Shown here: positions 52,828-64,000 of the stretch, in pieces
Layout: each line of letters opens with the position of its first letter
Position numbering within the stretch: the first letter of the stretch is position 1
Source: Ulva prolifera
Taxonomy: Eukaryota > Chlorophyta > Ulvophyceae > Ulvales > Ulvaceae
DNA length: 64,000 bases
Assembly (NCBI GenBank): GCA_023078555.1
Contig: CM041203.1
Span: 3,267,981-3,331,980, forward strand
Direction of reading: 5' to 3'
The notes under the pieces: generated by a model
Seen by the model: only the letters and a program-made list of their open reading frames with translations
What the model was told of the DNA's origin: nothing
Databases searched by the model: none
Program-made: the position numbers and the translations under genes

Positions 52828-55800
52828 ATGAATTCTGCATCATATACATTGGCAAAGGGCCATTCGGTGTCCAGGATGAGCACCATCGCGCGTGTGGCAA
52901 CGCCCACTCGGCCACCGACGTCCAAGCTCGCAAAGCGGAGCAGGGTCGAGATAATCAAAGAGGACAGCGACTTTCTGCGGCACCCTTTGATGCAGGAGCT
53001 CGTTGATGAGAAGACGTTCATCTCCGAGGACGCAGTGCAGTTGATGAAGTTCCACGGCTCGTATCAGCAGGATCACCGTGAGAAACGTGCATTCGGACAA
53101 GGAAAATTTTACCAATTTATGATGCGCACGCGTCAACCTGGTGGCGTCGTCTCTAACCAGCTGTATCTTGCGATGGACGATCTCGCTGACCAAGTACGCC
53201 TGTTCCGCCCCGCACCACAGCACGCAAGGCCACCTCGGCATCCCATGCTTTTAGTGAACTGAAACTTTTGAGTATACTTGACCTTGAGAGTAATTCTGTG
53301 CGCGTATTATCCGATTGCTTGCAAGGAGGAGAATCACGCGACGTGGCCTGCAGTTCGGCAACGGGACGCTGCGCTTGACAACTCGTCAGGCATACCAGCT
53401 ACACGGCGTCCTGAAGCAGGATCTTAAGAGCGTATTCTCTACTGTCGTCAAGAATATGGGATCGACCCTTGGTGCTTGCGGTGACGTGAACCGAAACGTA
53501 ATGTCACCTCCTGCCCCTTTTGAGGACAAGCCAGAATACGCCATCGCGTCAAAGGTCGCGGAGGATATTGCTGACCTGCTGGCTCCTCAGTCAGGAGCGT
53601 ACTACGATGTCTGGCTTGACGGAGAGAAGTTTGCAACCAGTGTTAAGGAGGTATGGCTTGTGCACAGGTTGACCACAAATTTTCAGTGCAAGTTCGAGCT
53701 TTGAGTATACAATCTGCCCTTTTTTGTGCAGAACCCAAAGGTGACCGAAGATCGCAGGTTCAATGGATTTGGCACCAACTACAACAATTCTGCTGAGCCC
53801 ATCTACGGCACTCAGTTCCTTCCGCGCAAGTTCAAAATCGCTGTGACTGTGCCAGGTGATAATTCCGTGGATATCTTCACCAACGACATCGGTATCGTTG
53901 TGGTCATGGATGACGATGGCAACCATGTGGGATACAATGTATTGGTTGGTGGCGGGCTTGGTCGCACACACCGCAATGCCAACACATTCGCACGCATGAG
54001 CGAGCCCATTGGATACGTCGACAAGGTACGGGCGCTATTCAGGTTCTAAAGCTGTGTTGCTTCGATGATAATGGCTCGCTATTCAAATTTTGGAATAGAA
54101 CGCACTATTGCATGGTATCATGTTGAAGCATCGACTGTCCTGGCATGCTGCTTGTAGATCCTTATGACCCCATGCAGACAACGTTGTTGTGAGTCTGCAC
54201 AGGATACAATTGCTTCAGCTCTCCAAATGCCCTGATCTGCTGCCCGTGTTAGCATGACGTGCACCTGCTGTTGCAGCCGGTTTGTTACGGACAGAAATGT
54301 GCTAATGTCCTCATGTGTTAGACATACATCTGGCACAGACACGGAAATCGTCTGGTGCGTGCATCTTTCAGGTGATTGCGTGAGCGTTCTTGCAGGAGGA
54401 CATCTTCCATGCTGTCAAGGCAATTGTGGCGGTCCAGCGTGACTATGGCCGCCGTGATGACCGCAAGCAGGCCCGCCTCAAGTACCTCGTGTCTGAGTGG
54501 GGCATCGACAAGTTCCGCTCGGTCACAGAGCAGTACATGGGCAAGAGCTTCGAAGAGTTCCGGTCACTGCCAGCTTGGGAGTTCTATGACTACCTGGGGT
54601 GGGGCCGCCAAAGCGAGGCCGATGACACTTGGTTCTATGGCTGCTTCATCCAGAATGGCCGTCTGAAGGGCGACATGAAGGCCATTCTTCGCAAGGCACG
54701 TGCCCCCATTTCGACTGGTGGTCAACAGGGAAGCTGAATGGAGGCTGTGGCTGGCTGTTGGGCTGGAGCGGCCACCAGCTGCTGAGGCCATCGCTACTTT
54801 TCAGTATGCAGAACTTAATGTCTGAGATGATGGTTGATCTGTAGCTCTTAGAGCGTGCAAATAACAACTAGCGCGCACAGAAAGTATACTATGTTGGAGT
54901 GGCTGCAGGTGATTGAGGAGTACAACCTCTCTGTTCGGCTCACACCAAACCAAAATATCCTCCTGTGTGACATCAAGCCAGAATGGAAGCAGGCCATCGA
55001 GGCCGAGCTTGCCGCTGCGGGCGTCGAGTCGCCTGACGAGCTGGACAGCCTGCACCGGAACTCAATGGCGTGCCCCGCGCTGCCACTGTGTGGTCTTGCC
55101 ATCACCGAGGCGGAGCGCGGCCTCCCTGACATCAACCGCCGCGTGCGGGCTCTCCTGGACAAGGTCGGTCTGCCCGGTGAGACCATTGTCATGCGTATGA
55201 CTGGCTGTGCAAATGGGTGTGTCCTCCCATCTTGGGTCGCTTGACCACTTTGCGCAAGCTGTGTGGATGTCCACCGAGATGATGAATGGCTGCAGATCTT
55301 TGGCAGGTCATTGCCGAGACATGTGGACAGGCTCTGATATCAGTGCATGTGTGATATGTTGGTGAACGTGCGACGTCAGTGTGGTGGTGCAGGTGTGCTC
55401 GGCCATACATGGCAGAGCTTGGCTTTGTTGGTGATGGCCCAAACAGCTATCAAGTGTGGCTTGGCGGCAACCCGGGCCAAACTGCCATCGCACAGGAGTT
55501 CAAGACCAAGATGAAGGTCCGTGACCTGGAGAGTGAGTTGGAGCCTCTCTTTGTGTTCTGGCGGAACCGCCGCCGCGAGGGCGAGGGCTTCGGCTACTTC
55601 GTCTCCCGTGTCGGTATCGAGGTAAGATCCTCTTTTCCTGTTGGGTCATATCACGCTGTGACATATCCACGGATATGCTCAAAACAAGATTTTATCATGT
55701 GTCGTACCTTTAACAACTACTCAGGCTCTGGATTCGTGGCGTGGTGATGATACAGCTGCCTGGACGGCTTCAGGACTCATGTGTCTTGAAAAGTAGTTAC

Positions 55801-56009
55801 GAGATGCAGGCCTGGAGCAGCTTTGCTACACATGTGACTGAATGCAGGCGTGCCAGCAATTTGCCGAGAGCTTTGTGTCTGACGCTTCAGCAAACCAGAG
55901 CGTCCCAATCAAGGATGACGTGTTCGAACAGATTGCTGCCCAGGCCGCTGCTGAGGGCAAGTCTGTCCCTCATATGCTCAACGAGCTGCTTGGCAAGGCC
56001 ATGGCGTAA
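52828..56009 (+). CDS. SIR: Ferredoxin-sulfite reductase, plastid
   Basis: Seven exons (52828-53193, 53354-53650, 53732-54025, 54396-54695, 54909-55216, 55393-55621, 55848-56009) encode 651 residues, the usual plant SiR length. Conserved parts include [37 protein letters not shown], the VGGGLGRTH loop, and the four Cys that hold the 4Fe-4S cluster and siroheme: Cys474, Cys480 (ACPALPLC), Cys519 and Cys523 (TGCANGC). The enzyme reduces sulfite to sulfide with six electrons from ferredoxin in the chloroplast stroma. The N-terminus up to [14 protein letters not shown] is a short Ser/Thr/Arg-rich transit peptide; an ATG at 52876 is an alternative. The fourth intron appears to start with GC (AAG|GCACGT). 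It converges on the methyltransferase gene. Confidence 0.95.
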
Positions 56010-56359
56010 ATCGTGAATATAGTTCGATCAATTTGAAATGATCGGTGTCTTCAGCAGCATAAACAGCTGGGTTCAAGCAGGTGTTTGGAGCGGAGCCCGG
56101 CTCATGTGGAGTGACCTCGAGAGTTTTTTTTATGTGTAGTTGTGGTTGTTAAAGTCCTCAAGACGTGTGCAGCTCTAGATCAAATTACTGATGTGGGGTC
56201 AACTTGTCAAAGAGGACTCATGCTGCCATATAGACTGCAGCGTGGGAAGCACTACTTGCTGGACTGTGTGTTAATGCGGCTTGGCTGCATGATCATGTGT
56301 ATTGGGACGCTATGCCGGCCATCACTCTTCTTGTGCGTTAGCCTTAACTGACTGTAATA
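56010..56359. other. Convergent 350-bp gap between SIR and methyltransferase stops
   Basis: A plus-strand TGTAA at 56353-56357 lies just before the methyltransferase stop codon, so the two 3' UTRs may overlap. No coding signal. Confidence 0.4.
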
Positions 56360-58017
56360 TCAAATCTTACAGGCCTCAACAATGTACATCGGATCGCCCT
56401 TACCCCCCTGACTTGCAGGTAACGTGATATCCTTGCTCACTGGGGCTGTAAAGTCCCCATCACAGTAATGAAAGTAACTACCAACTATCCATAAGTGATC
56501 CAAATCTCCGGTACTTGTCCATATAGCGATTGCCTTGGTTGGGAAACATCTGTTGGAGAAGCTCATTATTGCCTTGCCTCCTGGCTTAAGTACTCGATGC
56601 ATTTCTCTGCAAATGCAAATCACACACATTACAGTGAGAAATAAAACTTACCAGTGTAGTACACGTGATGTTGGAAGGAAGATGTTCACACCTGAAAACT
56701 GGCAAAGGTTGCCGGAGGTAGTCCACACTGACGGCGTTTGTAATGAAATCGAAGCTGTTATCTTCATAAGGCAACTCTGGCGTAGCATTGAGATCTACCA
56801 CGTCAATTTCAGTCAGCACGGGATTCCGCTCGAGCTCTGCTTTATTCATGCCGAGCCCTGCATGACGAGCATTGTCAAGGTGGCCTGCCCTTAAGTGAGT
56901 GATGCATGCCATTGTCCTCAATTGCTTGCCCAATCATTTTACGATTGTGAAGTGTACCAAAATAGCAGTGCTCATCATGTGCAGACCCATAGGTCAGTGT
57001 GTGTGGAATTCACAAAGTGCTTCTTTGAGAGTGCAGTGAAGTCCATACCTGCCACTCGCTGGGCTTTGAAGTCCTTGGGATAATGAGAGATCCATGAGCT
57101 GCACATGTCCAGCACTGCCAGCTCGGAACGGGCCTTTTTATCTTTTGGAAACTGACTGTCATAGTACTGGGTCAAAGCTTTTATTGCGTTGTCGTCGATG
57201 TGGGTAACAAATCGAGGCGAGTCATAGAAAAGGCCATCGCTAGATTCATCGTAACAGTTGAAGAACTCGTCTCTGAATGGAAACTCTTCGGGCCATTTCG
57301 GAGCGTCTAACACCTGCAAAGGTGGCGAACTTGCGAGCCAACGTCAATGCGGCCGCCTCACAGTGTGCCAGTGAACGTGCATAGACAGTGATCCAGAGGG
57401 GAATGGTCCACATTTGTGTGTACGAATGCATGACTACATAGCCACATCCTTAGAGGCGTAGACATCTTGAGATCTTGTGGACTGTAGCTGACATAGCACT
57501 GCTATTGCAACACCTCCGAGACCAAGCTCCTTGGTGATCATGTGTCTCAGACTGCTGAACCTGGATGTGAGGGAGATCGAAGTACCTGTGCAGCATCTGT
57601 GCTGGAAGCCGATAGCGTGACTGGCCTACCAGCCCTCTGGCCGGAGCCGAACGGCCAAAGGGCGGCAAGGGCTAGCTGATCCCGACGATGAAGTGAGTTG
57701 GCTATCACTGACTGCATGTCCTTCCATTCGTCAGCTTTGACTGAAATCAGGCATTCCACAGCTACGCCAACGTCTATGTAAACGCTCAATGCAATTCACA
57801 TGCATGGAAACCGAAATCGCCAAGCCAGCATGCCCATGTTTGAAATCATGTACCCCAGCAACATCATCTTCTTAAACTGTAGCTTACTTCAGCTCTGCTG
57901 CTTGGCATGGGCGAATTGACGAACCTGTGCGTTTGGAGCTGGGTGACGCGCCAGCCTGGCAAGATGATGGATGCCCCGCGATGCTGCAGACTGCTGACCG
58001 CAGACGGAAGCAATCAT
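56360..58017 (-). CDS. Organelle-targeted SAM-dependent methyltransferase, UbiE/Methyltransf_11-like
   Basis: Five exons (58017-57925, 57711-57586, 57313-57049, 56857-56692, 56606-56360) join in frame to 298 residues. The first ~70 residues (MIASVCGQQSAASRGIHHLA and onward) are basic and Ser/Ala-rich, like a plastid or mitochondrial presequence; an upstream in-frame ATG at 58110 exists. The core has VLDMCSSWISHYP (140-152, motif I), GLGMNKAELERNP, YEDNSFDFITNAVSVDYL, MHRVLKPGGKAIMSFSNRC, and FPTKAIAIW, a pattern I know from a conserved plant and algal methyltransferase-like group. Motif I is unusual: DMCSSW instead of a Gly-rich D-x-G-x-G loop. That is common in this subgroup but means the substrate, and even activity, cannot be assumed. 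Confidence 0.85.
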
Positions 58018-60498
58018 ACTAGAGCGAGTGATTGGCGTCCTTGGCAACGTGTCAGGTTTCGATGTCGCTGCTCCAGCGGCTCCAAAATCAGGGTCTGTGG
58101 CTGGGAACAAAGGGTAAGCCCAAAGTGCTACAGCACACGCAAAAGGAGGAGCACGTGCGTTGTGTATGTGTTATGCCACAGCTCTAATCGCAGCCGCAGT
58201 GCTGCACCAGTACATCGCCTGAAGCACCGAGAATTCACTGCCTCGTACGCGTGCTGCCCTCGTAGCCATAGTCACAGCGTCCGAGGAGCTCCCAGGGGGC
58301 CACACGTCCGAAGTGCGTGAGCTTCACATGCAGAGGTAGCATCATATAAGACATACAAGCTGAGTTATGCTCATCAACGTTCTGCAGGACCTGAGAGGTC
58401 TGTGCAGATTGCGCAGCTGCTACATATCTCGAGATACTGACTATATATAAACCGTCTGATAAGTCAGGGATCCGCAAGCTGTAGCGGCTGGTCTCAAAAT
58501 CTGTACAGCTTGTGGATGACCGACTTTAGCAGAGGTCTGATAAAGCGGCACCTGCTTCGTGGTGCTCGAGCTGATGGGAGACAAGCCAAAATCCCCGGCT
58601 AGGAAGAAGCTGGTCCCCAGAGCTGCACTATTCCACTGATTGCTCCCTTGCCTGAGCGCCCGGGGTACCCCGGTTCGCACGGCCCTCGCAATGCAAGCTG
58701 TGGCATTCAAGTGATATGACTGCACAACGTGCAGGGATCACGTGGTGTAACGGTCACAGCACTGCATTGCCGCTGTGGCAATGCTGCGTTTGGCCGCAGT
58801 GTTGATTTGCTTGTGTTGCGCTGTGTTCCTGTGCGATTGCCTCTCAGACCGCTTTCCGTTGTACCTCAAACGGGCGGCTGAGGGGTTGTGGGCTGCTGCC
58901 GACAGCAGATTGGATGGGCGGTGTCAAGGATCATGTGCAAGTCGTACACACCCGCCCCTGCACCTCACAAACCCAGCTTTTGTGGCAATTCAGTGATATG
59001 GCCGATATACGACTGGATTGCCACAGCTGAAGACGGTGATCGCAGCTCGCAAGCAGCTGCCTGGTGCAGTGTCTGCTGCTCTCTTGCTCCCCGTGTGGCC
59101 GGCGTGGAAGCAGTGGCGTGTGCCGACTGTCAAGAGGCTTCGCGCATTGCCACTGCACAAGCCAGGGGGGCCTGTGGCTGTGGCTGCAGCGCCTTCGGGA
59201 CCGACGCGCCACCTCAGGCAGCTGAAGCCAGCTCTGTAGCGGTGACATATGCATGCATTAATGCACACATCACCCGGAATTGACATGTAGCCAGGCATGG
59301 CGGGTGATCATGCACTTCATACCTGCCTGGATGGCCCATCCATGTGCACTACAGCCCCTGTTGCCACGCGTATACAGCACAGTGCCATCCAGCAGAGATG
59401 CCGCTGTTGATTGAGGATGTGTGTGACTTGGCAGAATAGCCGCTATGATCCGGTTTTAAGCGCGAGACTATGGCACAGCAGTCGCGTTGATCTGATTGCA
59501 ACATAAGGCCTCAAGCAAACGTTGTCGATGATGGTCATCTGTCCAGCCGTGATCTGTCCAATCTCAAACCATGCATTAACACTGTGATGTGACGCTGTTG
59601 ATTGCCCATCCAAGTCACTTCAAACTACAGTGACTGGGCATGGCGTGTGAGTGACACATTGGAGACCACCTACAGATGTTGCATCGCATGCCTGCAACAA
59701 GTACCAGCTCCACAGTAAACTCCACGTACAATCAGCAATGCTGCTTTGCAGCAACTGTGCAAGATTGTAGGCACTGGGTGTGACAGAAGGACTACACAAT
59801 GATTGACATCACATGACGCCATAGCGATAGACAATACGCCAGGACCACCCACCCTCACAGTCACCATTGGAGCTTTCACACCGCATGCTGTACATGTACC
59901 TGCGTCCACTACCAGCCACTTCCTGACCTACTCTACATGAGAGTTGAAATTGTGCCTGATCAGTACATGGAGGCTTTTGCAGGAGTGGGATTCATCAGAT
60001 CATGAACAGCATTTACAGTGTGCAGAACACTGCAGCATCCACTCCACCTCACCATCTGCACCCGCAGCCACCTTGCTGACCTGCGGCAACACATCTTAAC
60101 ACAACCCCGATCATTGTGCAAGGCATCTCCATCATAGGCCAGGCAGCCATTCTCTGCTTTCATGCACATGACTGCCACATATCGGGCTGACGATCACAAC
60201 TGATGTGAAGGCACAGGCACTTGTAGAAGGATATGCTCAAGGTGAAGGTATTTCGGCTTACTTGGTTCGTAAAACATGTCATTGACCTAAATAGGTACAG
60301 TACAAGATCCTATCCGTCCGCCTTTCACGCATACTCTTGCATGATAGCTTATTTGACCCTCTCTAAGAGGCATACCAGAGGCCTGCATGGTACCACTGAC
60401 TAGCACTTGCAGCCTCCTCGTTTGCTAGTCAAGAACAAGCGATATACTATGATGTTGTGGCGGTTACTGGTTCAGAGTCAGGCACAGGAGGCAAACTA
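58018..60498. other. 2.5-kb region without a supported gene
   Basis: An ORF at 58781 starts with a signal-peptide-like stretch (MLRLAAVLICLCCAVFLC) and one at 59018 looks protein-like (LKTVIAARKQLPGAVSAAL), but the splice needed to join them would be only ~45 bp. Nothing else stands out. Confidence 0.35.
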
Positions 60499-61450
60499 TC
60501 ACCTGCCTTGGTCGTGTACCTTCCTTTGAGCGCGCAATGCTGCGGTCACAGCTGCACAGTGGAACGCTGCTTCAAATGCGCCCTTACCTTCTAGTTGCAA
60601 GGTTTGTGATCTCCCTGCACATCAACCAATTGTGGGCTATTTCAAGCCGATGTGTCAGCAGTGGACGGTTCATGACATGTGGCGTTCACCTTCAGCTTCC
60701 GTGGGGGCCTGACAATCGAAGGTAAATTCTAGTTCATCCTCGCTGGACAGTCGGAAGAGTCTCCGTATCTCACGCTCGAAATGCTTTCGCCCTGTCTTTC
60801 CTGGCTCCACTGTTATGCGGTGTTCCACTCCATTCAGGACCACAGCCTACAAAGTGCCCAAACGGTGCAGCGACCATGCCTGACCATGTCTCCCCAAATT
60901 TGAAGGATCAAACCCTCTGTTGCCAAAGTCGCCGAATCTTACGCACCATGACAGCCGTTCGACTGGGAACAACATTGGAAGGTGTCAGTCGGTCTTTCCA
61001 GTCCGGCAGCCGCCGCTTGCAGAACCGGCAACACGTTTCCTCACTGCAGTCGAAATTTGATCGGTTTACAGCTGTGAGTTATGCGAAGCCACCAGGTCGT
61101 TCGTACATATGCTGCCGCATTCCTATCATTTCAAATGCTCGAACTCTTCCGAACAGCAAAAGAGTTCGCATGTTCCTTGACCATGACGCTAGACCAGAGA
61201 CATACTTCTTTCCAGCGCTTTGAAGCTGCCAACGGGCGATGCACTTGTCGTGGACGACTCTTGGACAGGCACATCGTTGAACCAAAGGGGAGCCGGGCCG
61301 TTCGCCCTCCATGCAGATCCAACAAAAATCATCTGGTTCACATTTGCTTAAGCAAGACAATTCAGGTCCACCGCTTTCCTCCTGCTCGGACTTATTCCAA
61401 ATTTTATTTGCAAACGCTCGAAAGCGCTTGAGCAGGTGCCCGAGCAGCAT
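60499..61450 (-). CDS. RING-CH (RINGv) zinc-finger protein, probable E3 ligase
   Basis: Four exons (61450-61206, 61043-60947, 60846-60690, 60614-60499) encode 204 residues. The C4HC3 RING-CH finger is complete: Cys43-Cys46 (CWICM), Cys60-Cys62 (RCACP), His67-Cys70 (VVHDKC), then after an intron Cys87-Cys90 (CCRFC). The finger continues into KRRLPDWK. The second half (LNGVEHRITVEPGKTGRKHF; LEGKGAFEAAFHCA) forms a C-terminal domain seen with this finger in algal and plant proteins. No membrane segments follow, unlike MARCH ligases. A possible extra 5' exon (61656-61602) joining an acceptor at 61495 would extend it in frame to 237 residues. Ubiquitin ligase activity is inferred from the finger only. 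Confidence 0.82.
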
Positions 61451-62697
61451 GTTATTGACCGAGGAATTATGAGAGGAGGATCCTCTTATTTGAGCTGTAA
61501 GGGCAGTGAGAATACGCTGTCAAGCGTGCAGCTGCCTGACAATATTTATCCAGTCGCTCCTGGGCCACCCGACCGTCACGAGCTCAGAACTGTGTCGACA
61601 CTCGATGCCTGCCGCGTCATTGCCTCGTTGCTTCGGTCCATCGCCGCGCCGTGCATGGCCACTGCATGGGATCGCTACTCTCTGACATTGGGGAGTGCAT
61701 CACCAGTCTGTAGTGGCGTCGGCCTCAGCAGGCTGAAGTCAGGATGAGTCACACTAGCTGACATGCGCCATGCCACAACACCTTTTCGACAGCGCAGCTA
61801 TGTGCAGAGTCAGCGATTGTCTGCTTCCTGCAGGGAGCATGCTGGGGTTGATGAAGAGAGCACTCATGTGGTAATGATGACATCCATGCTCAGGCCACAG
61901 TCAAGCATCACACTTTTAGAAACCAGCGGCAGGCCTACAGTATTCCAGCACCTTCAACAGGGTGCACTGTGCTATCATACGTGACATCATCTAATGACTT
62001 CATGGCGGTCAAAGGACAGACAGCGCAGCACAACTCTCCATGGTACCATGGTGCAACTCGCGTTAATCGCATGTCGACACCTGTTCTCCAGGCAAACACC
62101 TCAGGCTGCGGCCTCGGCATCATATTGCTTGGGTAATTAATATATATTGCTTGGATAACTCGCCACTGTCGCGAGGGTTGTCCACGTACACGTGAATGAT
62201 GCTGCTTTTCATGCTGCATGCATATAGGGCAGAGGTACATAGGCTGGCAGCTCTCGTCCACTAGCCCTGGCAACAACATGAACTGCGACTGATTGCGGAT
62301 ACATGGCTTGCTATGAGTTGATAGCAACCCTTGCTGTGCTTACGTTTCTCTAGTGCTCATAAAGACAGGATTGTGGCTGGCCTTTGACTTCCATTGCCAT
62401 CGTACTCAGTGTATGCCCATGTCAGCAGCATGTGCAGTGCTGCTAGCATGCATAGCAAGAGGCGTTGTGGTGGAATTTCTCCGGAGGACTCAATGGCAGG
62501 CACGTTGATGGCAATCACGGGCATGCATGTGATTTGAGCACATCCCCACGCCTGCAGCGCTGAAGCTGCAGGCGCAGATAACATATGATGATATTGCAAG
62601 GGCGCCAGGATGCGGCGCGATGTGGCAACCATCGTAGATTTCCGTCCTCGGTTTTGTGCGTTGGTGATCAGCCAGTGCTCGTCGGGTAGCAGGTGTC
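61451..62697. other. Divergent intergenic region between RING-CH and HROB genes
   Basis: It may hold a 5' exon of the RING-CH gene at 61602-61656. A perfect hairpin lies at 62549-62574, 124 bp before the HROB start codon. The ORFs at 61436-61747 and 61935-62327 are unsupported. Confidence 0.4.
62549..62574. repeat. Perfect 10-bp stem / 6-nt loop inverted repeat upstream of HROB
   Basis: CGCCTGCAGC and GCTGCAGGCG are exact complements around GCTGAA. The element lies 124 bp upstream of the HROB ATG and could be a protein-binding palindrome or an RNA hairpin in the 5' UTR. Confidence 0.65.
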
Positions 62698-64000
62698 ATG
62701 GACTTCGGCGACCTTGAACTTGATGACGATGATAACGTACCAATTTCGCACGAAAACTTGACTCCGGTGAGTTTTAGTGCTGCGCAGCGCCCAGCTCAAG
62801 CTGAGACGCCATGTTCGACAGAACAATTTCAAAGTGGGCATGTCGGGCCGTTGGACGACGTTTCGCAAGTGGCCATCGAACTGCATCCTGCTCGCACCCG
62901 TATTCCTGGTCCTGCAGGACGACTGCAGTATCAATTAGATGAACAGACGTCTGGCGGCCAGCCTCTCGATCCGGATTTCCAAACCAACCCGTGGCGAACG
63001 GCGCAGCATCACGCTACGGAAAATCAAACGATCAGTTCCATAGGAGATTTTGAACGTGTCCGTACTATTGTGGTGGTTCTCTCAGGCATTTGCTGCAGTG
63101 CTGGAGGAAACGCTCACATTTTATTGAAGGTGCTGGTTCAACAGTTTTGAATTCCTCAGTCGATTCCAACACCGCTGACACGTGCTTCACCACTATTTGT
63201 CGTCTCACGTTGTCCAGAGTGGGTTATTTCCAACGTGAGAGTGTTCGTATGTGCCCTTTCATCTGCTTTGCGGTAACACTTTGTGGTAACAAGGCAGAAG
63301 GTGGGCGCCACCGCTTGACACACCGCAATCTGCAGGATCCCACTGGAACTCTGCAGGGAAGTATGCTCCGCTCATGCTTCATGCTGCGGGAGGAGCTGCA
63401 AATTGGCGTAGTCCTAGTTCTGCAGGATCTACCCGTGCTGCATCTTGCGCCTGGTCAGTCGTTCTGCTGCATTTCCCCGTCAAACATCCGTGATATTCTC
63501 ATAGAAAACGACTGCTTTGAGGGGCGTGCAAGGCAAGGGTTCGCACCAGTCAATCAAGGGCAACCTGTGTCAGCCATCACAACTCAGCAAGCGTCCACCG
63601 TGCACCTTCTCCCAGTAGAACCTCAGGGCTCTGCAGTAATGACTCATTGCACAGCATCGATGAGCTTTGGTACAACTGCTAGACTACATGCTGACAAACC
63701 CAGCTTGATGGCAATCGAAACTCCAGCTAGTGTTGACACACGGCAAATATCATCGCGGCCTCTCACCGCAATGGACATCTTCCATCCCTCTCCCAACTCA
63801 CCCGGCGAGCTCACACAGCGCCCCATGTTGCCTTCGAGTGCTCTCCGTAGCTCCCAGATCGACAAAGCTTTGCAGCGATCTTCAGCACAGCAAAATCTAC
63901 CGGCACCGGATGCTGCTGCACCTTGGCTGCTTCATGCCCAGCCACAAGGTGAATGTCAATTTCAAAGCACTGTCCACAACGGTGGCAATTTAGGCCAGTG
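62698..64000 (+). CDS. HROB: HROB homolog (MCM8-MCM9 loading factor), partial at right edge
   Basis: Exon 1 (62698-63129, 144 codons) joins exon 2 (63294-64000, still open at the edge) in phase 0. The N-terminus is acidic (FGDLELDDDDN). IPGPAGRLQYQL at 69-80 matches the conserved PGPAG motif of HROB/MCM8IP. The OB-fold then starts (FERVRTIVVVLSGICC) and continues after the intron with RNLQDPTGTLQGSM, VLVLQDLPVLHLAPG and CCISPSNIRDIL, as in the C-terminal HROB domain (DUF4539). The rest is a long Ser/Gln/Pro-rich segment without a visible domain. In animals HROB recruits the MCM8-MCM9 helicase for DNA synthesis during recombination and interstrand crosslink repair; that role here is inferred. 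The end of the gene lies outside the window. Confidence 0.8.

Noticed and set aside
58781-59239. Secreted-protein candidate starting MLRLAAVLICLCC.
   Set aside because: The only in-phase join to the next open stretch needs a ~45-bp intron, shorter than any other here.
62770-62790. GTGAG...GCAG inside HROB exon 1 that looks like an intron.
   Set aside because: It would be only about 20 bp and the frame is open straight through.

Overview
This is nuclear DNA of a photosynthetic eukaryote, most likely a unicellular green alga. Genes are broken into short exons by GT-AG introns of about 100-400 bp, many with GTGCGY donors. TGTAA, the green-algal polyadenylation signal, follows several stop codons. 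The proteins include a plastid-type ferredoxin-sulfite reductase and a twin-arginine thylakoid-lumen precursor. A trebouxiophyte-like chlorophyte is my best guess, by inference only. I saw no prokaryotic operon, CRISPR array, tRNA, rRNA or intact transposon.

I rebuilt the gene models by hand, by joining reading frames at splice sites whose phases agree and whose products match known families. Left part (0-20 kb): a lumen precursor leaving the left edge (-), divergent from PPAN/SSF1 (+); a DNL zinc-finger HSP70 escort protein (-); a single-domain rhodanese (+); an SLC25 mitochondrial carrier (+); and a complete nine-exon ureidoglycolate amidohydrolase, UAH (-). Centre (20-40 kb): ALG8 glucosyltransferase (+), a glycerophosphodiester phosphodiesterase (+), the Golgi coiled-coil protein CASP (-), a two-S1-domain ZCCHC17 relative (+) and a 92-residue membrane protein (-). 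Right part (40-64 kb): PRMT1 (+), a putatively myristoylated non-RD protein kinase (-), sulfite reductase (+) convergent with an organelle-targeted methyltransferase (-), a RING-CH protein (-), and a homolog of HROB, the MCM8-MCM9 recombination cofactor, leaving the right edge (+).

The genes do not form one pathway. They are housekeeping functions: ribosome assembly, N-glycosylation, Golgi structure, purine-nitrogen salvage, sulfur assimilation, protein methylation and DNA repair. Long stretches (7.4-10.9, 31.0-34.7, 39.96-42.4, 48.1-52.8 and 58.0-60.5 kb) hold no recognisable gene, apart from short repeats, hairpins and a few weak ORFs.

I found no convincing new multi-gene system. The items most worth a second look are the HROB homolog, the tandem-S1 ZCCHC17 relative, the small membrane protein, the acylated non-RD kinase, candidate GC-AG introns and several compact repeats.
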